From the NCBI GenBank assembly GCA_902482185.1, contig CABSZR010000081.1, positions 1 to 6,535 of the forward strand: a stretch of 6,535 nucleotides of DNA. The letters are read 5' to 3'. The DNA comes from an uncultured Collinsella sp. (GTDB lineage: Bacteria; Actinomycetota; Coriobacteriia; Coriobacteriales; Coriobacteriaceae). The notes beneath the pieces were generated by a model, which was not told the DNA's origin, made no database searches, and worked only from the letters and a program-made list of their open reading frames with translations. The translations under genes and the position numbers were made by a program. Below are positions 1-5,450 of this stretch, piece after piece. How positions within the stretch are numbered: the stretch's first letter is position 1; each line of letters opens with the position of its first letter.

Positions 1-53
1 ACGGCTGCGCTCGAAACGCCGGCCAGCTCGGCCACATCCTTCATCTTTACCAC
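1..53 (-). CDS. LacI-family transcriptional regulator, N-terminal fragment (continues beyond the left edge)
   Basis: Read on the minus strand from 53, the frame gives VVKMKDVAELAGVSSAA and stays open to the window edge. The stretch MKDVAELAGVSSAA is the classic first helix-turn-helix of LacI/GalR repressors (typically 'xxKDVAxxAGVSxxTVS'). These are cytoplasmic DNA-binding proteins with a sugar-binding C-terminal domain, which is not visible here. I chose the GTG at 53 because AGGGG sits five bases upstream. In-frame ATGs at 44 (MKDVAEL), 68 and 86 are alternatives. The one at 86 is unlikely because a LacI-type operator (69-82) and a possible -10 box (85-90) would then fall inside or on the start of the gene. 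The gene follows the VTC gene on the same strand, but the operator between them suggests its own promoter. The ligand and regulon cannot be told from this fragment. Confidence 0.85.
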   Translation of the reverse strand, partial: MVKMKDVAELAGVSSAA

Positions 54-68
54 GAGTACCCCTGTCAT

Positions 69-82
69 TGAAATCGCTTTCA
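69..82. promoter_or_regulatory. Probable LacI/CcpA-type operator (14-bp palindrome)
   Basis: The sequence TGAAATCGCTTTCA (minus strand TGAAAGCGATTTCA) has perfect 5-base arms, TGAAA and TTTCA, around a central CpG. It differs by one base from TGAAAGCGCTTTCA, a canonical operator form for the LacI family and for CcpA cre sites. The central CG step is the usual site of hinge-helix insertion. It lies 15 bases upstream of the preferred start codon of the LacI-family gene, so negative autoregulation is the simplest reading. No second clear copy was noticed in the window. Binding is inferred, not shown. Confidence 0.7.
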
Positions 83-84
83 CC

Positions 85-90
85 ATGATA
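85..90 (-). promoter_or_regulatory. Possible -10 box of the LacI-family gene
   Basis: On the minus strand this reads TATCAT, one mismatch from TATAAT. Transcription starting about seven bases further on would begin inside the 69-82 operator, the arrangement expected for repression. The -35 region at the right spacing (about 108-113) is AT-rich but does not resemble TTGACA, so the promoter assignment is weak. The rest of the gap between the VTC stop codon and this gene (91-141) shows no convincing hairpin followed by a T run, so read-through from the Pel operon is possible. Confidence 0.35.
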
Positions 91-141
91 CCCAACCCTC
101 GCCCGAAAAATATTCGACTGGAAAGGTCTCAGCGGATCATT

Positions 142-729
142 TCAACCGCCCAGGTCGAGCAAACGCCAGCGATCCACCGCCGCGTGCATGTTTATGTCAA
201 ACGTAATGCGCACGGTACCTTCGTCCATCACCCACGGCTCACGCTCATAGTTCACGATGGTCCACGGGCGCATCATGTTGCAGATGCACTCGATGTAGAA
301 CTCGCGACAGAGCGGATAAGGGCTCCTCAGCAAAAAGTCGTAGTCGCCAGCCAGAATCTGCTCAAACTCGCCGCGCGTAAGCGGCGCGTCCTCCTTGTAG
401 ATCCAGCTGCCGTACTTCTTTTTGCGCTCGAGCTTAATCACCTTGTCGCTGCCGTTATAAATGCGTACGCGATACTTTTTGCGCATGAGAATGCCGGCGT
501 CTTTTTCCTCGTAGGCCGAGTTGCAGTAGTCGTCAAAGTACAGGCTGCGAATGGTGTAACCGCCCGCCCGCGCATGCTTGTCCAGCTTAAACACCGGCGC
601 CATGCGACAGGCAAGCGCGGCGTGCTCGCCCTCGTTAATGAGATATTTGAGTTCGTGGCGGTAGCGCTCCTGCGTAGCACGCGCAGGCGGAGCCGCCAGA
701 CGCTCAAGCAGCGCGCTAGCCCTCCTCAT
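142..729 (-). CDS. VTC-domain (polyphosphate polymerase-like) protein, apparently C-terminally truncated
   Basis: This 195-residue soluble protein belongs to the VTC family, whose eukaryotic member Vtc4 makes polyphosphate from ATP in a CYTH-like beta tunnel. Visible family motifs are RHELKY (24-29), IRSLYFDD (60-67), KKYRVRIYN with the paired basic residues R87 and R89 (84-92), IKLERKKK (98-105), NYEREPW (160-166) and VRITFD with R174 (173-178). The protein then stops after LLDLGG. The family normally continues with a strand carrying an E-x-K motif ('LEVK') and a further conserved lysine, both part of the active site. Nothing resembling these is found in any frame before the next gene. Bacterial members are usually some 30-50 residues longer. 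The ATG at 729 has GGAGG six bases upstream and overlaps the CotH gene by 14 bases. It is the last gene of the operon. The fold assignment is firm, but polymerase activity is doubtful. Confidence 0.85.
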   Translation of the reverse strand: MRRASALLERLAAPPARATQERYRHELKYLINEGEHAALACRMAPVFKLDKHARAGGYTIRSLYFDDYCNSAYEEKDAGILMRKKYRVRIYNGSDKVIKLERKKKYGSWIYKEDAPLTRGEFEQILAGDYDFLLRSPYPLCREFYIECICNMMRPWTIVNYEREPWVMDEGTVRITFDINMHAAVDRWRLLDLGG

Positions 730-2485
730 ACGTATCCTCCACGACCTTACCGCCGTCTTGCACGTAAAAACACTTCATGCCGTACTGTTTGCCATCGTCG
801 GTAACGTAATAGTCAAACGCATCTTGCGTATAGCCGTCGGAGTTAGTGGCACGCACGCGCACAAAGTACTGGCCGGTATCGGGCGCATCACTGGTCACCT
901 CGGGAAGCAGCACGTCCTCGGCCTTAAAGACCACATCGCTTATGGCATAGTCGCGCGCAAGTTCTACGGTGTAGCGAATGTCGCGCGCCTCAAAGTCGTA
1001 GGATGCATCCCAGTTAATGCGCAGCTTGCCGTTATCGATCTGCGGCACACCGATGTAGAACGGCATGGGCTTTTTATAGCTCTCGCGGAAGCTCTTATAG
1101 TTCTCTTCGATCTCGGCCGGAATCGCCGCGGCGATCTGCTCGTATTGATCCTTGGTGACAGGCAGATTATCGATATCGGGCGAAGCGAAGACCAGGGATT
1201 CAGTCACCTCGCGGTAGCGCTTGATCATCTTGGTCAGGCGAGTCTCGGTCAAATACGAGCGCAAGTCCTTGACGGCACGGTCGAGTTCGCTGCGGAACGA
1301 CTTGCTGCGCAACGCGCGGTTAAACAGCACGTTACCCCAGTAGTTGCTTGCGCCGCGCTCCCAGCTCGCGTAGTCCGAAAACCCGGTAAGAGAAAGCTCC
1401 AGCTTACGAAGCATGCCATCGTTATCCCAATCTAAAAAGTACCAGGTATTTGAGTTGAGAGGACTGTACAGATAGCAGTTACGGTTCTGCGTATCGCAGT
1501 TGCCCGTCAGAATCTGAAACGCCAGCCAATAAACCAGATTCTCGGAATCAAAGTGGGTGTCGAGCACGTCATCGATCTTTTGCGATTCGTCGTTGAGCGC
1601 ATCGAGCATCTCGATGAGCTTCGTGTGGTCCGTATCGCCCTTAATCTCGAGCATGCCTTCAAAGCTTGCCTGGTTGTAGTCGGGATCATCGGCAAGCTTA
1701 ATGGTGTCCTCGTAGCGATGGAAATCAAAGCTGTTCACCTTGTACAGGTGCCCGCTCTTATCCAGGCCATGTGCCTTAAGCGCCGTCTTGTTGAGCTGCT
1801 CCACCTGCGTAAACAGGCCGTAGTCCTCAAAGGTATCGTTGGACTTTTCGGTCTGGTCGCACACCAACAGATGCACAAACTGCGTGCGCAGGCCCATCAT
1901 CTGGGGAATCCCGCGGATAAGGTCGTAGGCCATCTTGTTGCGAAAACGCATACCCTCGCCCATGTGCTTGTTGAGCGCAATCGCGCGCTGTTGGCGCCAG
2001 GTACCCTTGCCCTTTTTGAGCTCCACCTTGTAATTCTTCTGCGAGTTCATGCTCGATGTCTGACCGCGCACCTGCACGGTAGCATTGGGCGCTTCCTCGC
2101 CATAGCCAACCTCGCCGGCAACCGGGCCGTCTTCGTCGCCCGGCTGTAGCAGGCCCATAACCTGATAGCGCGTCACGCCCATGTCGGCATAGTCATACAC
2201 CGAGTACGTGTTGATCTCGGCCCAGCTGTGGTCGGTGTTCTCGGAGCTGTTGCCGCGTGAGACCGTCAAGTACATGGTCACAATGCCCGAGTCATCGTAA
2301 ACCTCGTAGAGCTCGTCCTTGTCGCGCAGGTGCTTGGCCTCATTCGAGGCCTCAGCCTTTTTAATCTTGTCCTGCTTTTTGACCTTTTTGGTCGAGGAGT
2401 CTTCCTGCACCGAGCAGCCCGAAAGCAACAGCGCACCGGCAGCCGCCTCAAACAGGCGACGGCGAGACATCATCATATCGGTCAT
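716..2485 (-). CDS. CotH-family kinase-like lipoprotein
   Basis: This 589-residue protein has an N-terminal export signal: SRRRLF (7-12), a Tat-like twin-arginine stretch, then a hydrophobic run and the lipobox LLSGC with C24 as the lipidated cysteine. A lysine-rich linker follows (about 31-56). The CotH kinase-like domain spans about 65-430. It shows RGQTSS (140-145), K153 in NYKVEL, E229 in VEQLN, the catalytic-loop-like GNCDTQNRNCYLY (328-340, D331) and the metal-binding-like FLDWDNDG (350-357, D353 and D355). Bacillus CotH is an atypical protein kinase of spore coat proteins. Here the polar residues of the active site look intact, but the substrate is unknown and a surface location is predicted. 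Residues 475-560 look like a fibronectin-III-type beta domain (LRINWDAS, YFVRVRATN). The ATG at 2485 is supported by GGGGAGG. The gene overlaps pelG by 38 bases and the VTC gene by 14. CotH and VTC genes are, as I recall, often neighbours in Gram-positive genomes. Confidence 0.9.
   Translation of the reverse strand: MTDMMMSRRRLFEAAAGALLLSGCSVQEDSSTKKVKKQDKIKKAEASNEAKHLRDKDELYEVYDDSGIVTMYLTVSRGNSSENTDHSWAEINTYSVYDYADMGVTRYQVMGLLQPGDEDGPVAGEVGYGEEAPNATVQVRGQTSSMNSQKNYKVELKKGKGTWRQQRAIALNKHMGEGMRFRNKMAYDLIRGIPQMMGLRTQFVHLLVCDQTEKSNDTFEDYGLFTQVEQLNKTALKAHGLDKSGHLYKVNSFDFHRYEDTIKLADDPDYNQASFEGMLEIKGDTDHTKLIEMLDALNDESQKIDDVLDTHFDSENLVYWLAFQILTGNCDTQNRNCYLYSPLNSNTWYFLDWDNDGMLRKLELSLTGFSDYASWERGASNYWGNVLFNRALRSKSFRSELDRAVKDLRSYLTETRLTKMIKRYREVTESLVFASPDIDNLPVTKDQYEQIAAAIPAEIEENYKSFRESYKKPMPFYIGVPQIDNGKLRINWDASYDFEARDIRYTVELARDYAISDVVFKAEDVLLPEVTSDAPDTGQYFVRVRATNSDGYTQDAFDYYVTDDGKQYGMKCFYVQDGGKVVEDTYEEG
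736..740 (-). promoter_or_regulatory. Ribosome binding site of the VTC gene
   Basis: GGAGG lies six bases before the ATG at 729, within the end of the CotH coding sequence. It fixes the start in the overlap and supports translational coupling. A second GAGGAGGG lies just inside the VTC gene but leads to no in-frame ATG, GTG or TTG at good spacing. Confidence 0.75.
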
Positions 2486-4019
2486 CAGAACCTCCCCAAT
2501 GCTTGCGATACACGCGAACTACTGCGCGCTCAAACGCGCCGTGCGGCACGCCCTTATGTCGGCCTTCCTCATAGCGCTGTTCGGCACGGTCGAGCAAGCG
2601 GCCCAGCTGTGTAAAGCGACCCGTCTTGTCGGTCGTCACAATGGGCTGCTGGCTCAGGATACGATACGGCAAGTTGGAGGTATAGGTATCGAGCCGCAGC
2701 AGCGCCACGATAAAAAACACCGCCGCACCCAACAAAAAGCCAAAGCCGTAAAACTGCTGCGGCAAAAGCAACGAAGCGGCAGTCGCCAGCCCGGCCACAC
2801 CGGCAAACAGGCCCGAAGCCAGCACGGCTCCCTTATAGTCGGTAAAGTACAGCAAGATGAGCATCACCGTATTGCCCACGGCATACAGGCCATAGCCCAC
2901 GCACAGCGTGCGAAAATACCCGTGCATCAGGTTGTTAAAGCCCAACGGTAGGGCCGACAGCACCGTGGTCTCGAGCGAAATGACCGCCGCGGTCACAAAC
3001 AGCTGCTTGAGCGCACAAAAGCGCAGTTCGCTGTTAAGCGTGGAGAGCATCTCCTCCTCGGCCACCACAATGTCGCCCACCACGCCGCCGTCATTGAACA
3101 GGCTGTAGTAGTCGTGGTAGCGCGGATAGAAGTTGACCTCGACCGAGACCACAAAGTTGACGGTCGTGACCAGGATCGTCAAAAACGCAATGAGCGCCGG
3201 CACATCGTAGTAGGGCGCACCATAAAACAAGCCCTTGACCTGCACGCCAATAGGACCGGCCCAAATAATCACCAGGTGCGCAAAAAGTCCCAGATTGGTT
3301 AACAGGCCCGTGAGCGCCAGCGGCATAAACTGATCGAGCCACTGCAAAAAGGGCCAGGGGCTGCGGTCGCTCTGAGGAAAATACCGGTACAGCAGCACCA
3401 CGTCCCAGGCGAGCATGACGCCGTAGCCCAGAGCAATTGACGCCAACAAGCCCTCGACCGGCGGCAGTCCCAGCGCCAGCGCGGCCAGGGCGCACAGGCA
3501 CGCCACGCCAATGGCAGCCGCAAAGCTGCACAGGATGCCGCGGTAATCCTTGATGGCCGTGAGGTAGCTCATGCCGTTCCAGTTGACGATCATAATGTTG
3601 AACAGCCACAGACACAGCAGCCCCTGCAGCAGCGTGGCGCCCGAGAACAGCAAAAAGACGCCGTAGAGCACCGTGCCCGCAACGAGCATAATGGCGTTGG
3701 AGCCCCAAAACGAAGGTAGGATCTCATCCTCGCGCTCGGCAAAAAGCATATCGGCCAAAAAGCGCGTGACCGGCATAGAGAAAAAACTCGCGAGCGTGAG
3801 CGACGCCAGCAGCGTATAGGTCACCATGCACACCAGCAGATCTTGGTTGGCACGGCCCACACCCCACAGACCGCACAGCACCAAGATACCCACCTGGAGC
3901 AGCACGCCCAGCAGCATGGGGCCCGTACACACAATGCCGGCGTAGCCATAGGCGCGCATCGTGGCAAACAGACCCTTGCGCCTAAACAGGCGCTTGAGCT
4001 CAAAACCGATTCCGGCCAC
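2448..4019 (-). CDS. pelG: PelG, polytopic membrane protein of Pel exopolysaccharide export
   Basis: This 523-residue membrane protein begins with the hallmark PelG N-terminus MAGIGFELKRLFRRKG (1-16, basic and cytoplasmic). About 12 hydrophobic segments follow, roughly at 24-54, 62-90, 108-126, 128-145, 162-185, 188-212, 228-255, 270-295, 338-360, 370-394, 396-420 and 422-441. PelG resembles polysaccharide flippases of the MOP type. In the Pel systems studied it joins PelD, PelE and PelF in a membrane complex that synthesises the polymer and moves it across the membrane. The start is a GTG at 4019, preceded by GAGGGGGAG six bases upstream and only three bases after the pelF stop, which implies coupling. 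Residues 442-523 form a hydrophilic tail, making the protein longer than the Pseudomonas PelG (about 456 residues). The tail's last codons overlap the CotH gene. Confidence 0.93.
   Translation of the reverse strand: MAGIGFELKRLFRRKGLFATMRAYGYAGIVCTGPMLLGVLLQVGILVLCGLWGVGRANQDLLVCMVTYTLLASLTLASFFSMPVTRFLADMLFAEREDEILPSFWGSNAIMLVAGTVLYGVFLLFSGATLLQGLLCLWLFNIMIVNWNGMSYLTAIKDYRGILCSFAAAIGVACLCALAALALGLPPVEGLLASIALGYGVMLAWDVVLLYRYFPQSDRSPWPFLQWLDQFMPLALTGLLTNLGLFAHLVIIWAGPIGVQVKGLFYGAPYYDVPALIAFLTILVTTVNFVVSVEVNFYPRYHDYYSLFNDGGVVGDIVVAEEEMLSTLNSELRFCALKQLFVTAAVISLETTVLSALPLGFNNLMHGYFRTLCVGYGLYAVGNTVMLILLYFTDYKGAVLASGLFAGVAGLATAASLLLPQQFYGFGFLLGAAVFFIVALLRLDTYTSNLPYRILSQQPIVTTDKTGRFTQLGRLLDRAEQRYEEGRHKGVPHGAFERAVVRVYRKHWGGSDDRYDDVSPSPV
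2491..2497 (-). promoter_or_regulatory. Ribosome binding site of the CotH-family gene
   Basis: GGGGAGG lies five bases before the ATG at 2485, inside the 3' end of pelG. It favours this start over the clustered in-frame ATGs at 2476, 2473 and 2470, and means the CotH gene is read from within the pelG message. Confidence 0.8.
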
Positions 4020-4022
4020 CGG

Positions 4023-5450
4023 CTACTCCCCCTCTCTGGGCAGGTCAAACGCTTGCGCCGTCTCGTCGTACAGCGCGCGATAGTTGGCGAGCATCTGCTC
4101 GTGCAAGAAGTACGTGGCAACGCGACGCTGGCCGCGCTCCCCCATCTCAATGCGACGAGCGCGGCTTGTGCACATGCGTTCCATGGCATCAGCCAAGCCC
4201 TTGCGATACATGGGCGGCGTCACAAAACCCGCCACGCCAAAGTCGTCGCCCGGGGCGCCTTCGAGAAGCTCGCGACAGCAGCCCACCTCAGTCGTCACGC
4301 AGGGACGGCGCGCCGCAAGCGACTCCAGCACGCTGAGCGGCTGGCCCTCGGAGATGCTCGTCAAAATGGTAAAGTCGAGCTTTTCCATGTACTCGACCAC
4401 GTTGACGCGGCCGGTAAAGATCAGGTCGCGCACGCCCAGGGTTTCGACCAGCGCGTGGCACTCGGCGCCGTACTCCTCGTCGTCCACGCCGCCCATGATG
4501 TGCAGGCGCACCTTGGGCAGGCGCTCGTGCAGCTCAAAGAAGGCATAGATCATGGTCTTGACGTCCTTGATGGGTGCCAGGCGCACCACCGCGCCAATGT
4601 CCACCCAGCCGTCATCGGGCTTTAAGGGAATATCCTTAAAGCGGTCGAACTGGATGCCGTTGGGGATGACCAGGCATTTGCTCGCATCGCAGCCCATATC
4701 GATCTGCGTCTTGCGGGCGTTATGGAACAAACTCGTCACGCGGAAGGCGCGGCGGTAGATCTCCTCCGAAAGCAGGTAGAAAAAGCGAATCCAGCGGTCC
4801 TTAAAGGACGGCACCACCCAATCGGCGCGAATGATCTCTTCCTCGCGCTCGCGGGTATAGATGCCGTGCTCGGTGAGCAGCACCGGCGCATGGTGAACGC
4901 TTGAGCCCAGGCAGGCGAGCAGGCCGCCGTAGCCGGTCGAGATAGCGTGGTACACATCGGCAACCGGCACCTCGCTGCCCAGCAGGTAGAGCACCGGCAA
5001 CAGCATAGAGCGCATGGTGTGGAATGCGTCGGCAAAGGGCGTGTAGGGGTACTCGGCAAGGCACACGTCGCGGAAGATGTCCATAAACGTTCGGCTCTGC
5101 AAAAACGAGAGCGGATGCACGCGACGGCGGTGGAAGATATCGAATAACACGTCCCAGTCCGGATTGGAGAGCGACACCAGACGGCGTAGCGCCTCGCGCT
5201 CACGGTCGTTAAAACTGGCTTCATGTTGCTCGCCCGAAAGCCGCAGGGCATCGTCCAGGAACACCTCGTGCACCTCGACCACGTTGCCGGGCAGCTCGTA
5301 GACAAACTTGCCGCGGTCGGCAGCATGTGCGCCAATCACCCACAGCACGAACTCGTGCTCGGGCATGGCCTGGATATAGCCATGCATCCAGGTAGATACG
5401 CCGCCGTGCACATAGGGGTAGCAACCCTCGAGTACCAAGCAGATTCTCAT
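4023..5450 (-). CDS. pelF: PelF, GT4-type glycosyltransferase of Pel exopolysaccharide synthesis
   Basis: This 475-residue cytoplasmic enzyme is close to the usual PelF length of about 500. It opens with RICLVLEGCYPYVHGGVSTW (2-21), the characteristic PelF (DUF3492) start with the glycine-rich acceptor-side loop of GT-B enzymes. Further marks are LLTEHGIYTRER (191-202), the hinge-like VIPNGIQFDRF (261-271), the donor-domain RLAPIKDVKTMI (290-301), and the retaining GT4 motif SEGQPLSVLE with E368 and E376 spaced as E-x7-E. PelF is the only glycosyltransferase of Pel systems and uses UDP-sugars, chiefly UDP-GalNAc in Pseudomonas. The substrate here is inferred. The start ATG shares four bases (ATGA) with the stop of the upstream deacetylase-like gene, and AAGGAGG lies ten bases upstream. 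pelG follows after three bases. No key motif is missing. Confidence 0.95.
   Translation of the reverse strand: MRICLVLEGCYPYVHGGVSTWMHGYIQAMPEHEFVLWVIGAHAADRGKFVYELPGNVVEVHEVFLDDALRLSGEQHEASFNDREREALRRLVSLSNPDWDVLFDIFHRRRVHPLSFLQSRTFMDIFRDVCLAEYPYTPFADAFHTMRSMLLPVLYLLGSEVPVADVYHAISTGYGGLLACLGSSVHHAPVLLTEHGIYTREREEEIIRADWVVPSFKDRWIRFFYLLSEEIYRRAFRVTSLFHNARKTQIDMGCDASKCLVIPNGIQFDRFKDIPLKPDDGWVDIGAVVRLAPIKDVKTMIYAFFELHERLPKVRLHIMGGVDDEEYGAECHALVETLGVRDLIFTGRVNVVEYMEKLDFTILTSISEGQPLSVLESLAARRPCVTTEVGCCRELLEGAPGDDFGVAGFVTPPMYRKGLADAMERMCTSRARRIEMGERGQRRVATYFLHEQMLANYRALYDETAQAFDLPREGE
4026..4034 (-). promoter_or_regulatory. Ribosome binding site of pelG
   Basis: GAGGGGGAG lies within the last codons of pelF, six bases before the GTG at 4019. 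It decides this GTG start, which also gives the conserved MAGIGFELKRLF N-terminus. Confidence 0.75.

Noticed and set aside
66..86. In-frame ATG codons at 86 and 68 as starts of the LacI-family gene
   Set aside because: The ATG at 86 lies within the possible -10 box and would put the operator inside the gene. The ATG at 68 lacks a good ribosome binding site. GTG at 53 has AGGGG at suitable spacing, although ATG at 44 remains possible.
87..141. Possible terminator after the VTC gene, from the T-rich run near 106-110
   Set aside because: Only a four-base CGAA/TTCG stem surrounds the T run, and no stable GC-rich hairpin precedes it.
85..804. Long plus-strand open frame opposite the VTC gene (239 codons)
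   Set aside because: It has no family resemblance and is rich in arginine and alanine, as expected for the antisense of GC-rich coding DNA. The minus strand encodes a clear VTC domain.
1553..2149. Plus-strand open frame opposite the CotH gene
   Set aside because: No recognisable domain and no convincing ribosome binding site. The minus strand carries conserved CotH motifs across the same stretch.
4045..4058. Second LacI-type operator candidate around CAAACGCTTG
   Set aside because: Its arms match imperfectly and it lies within the pelF coding sequence. It is probably chance.
3843..4625. Plus-strand open frame across the pelF/pelG junction (260 codons)
   Set aside because: It spans two well-supported minus-strand genes and has no family likeness, so it is an antisense artefact.
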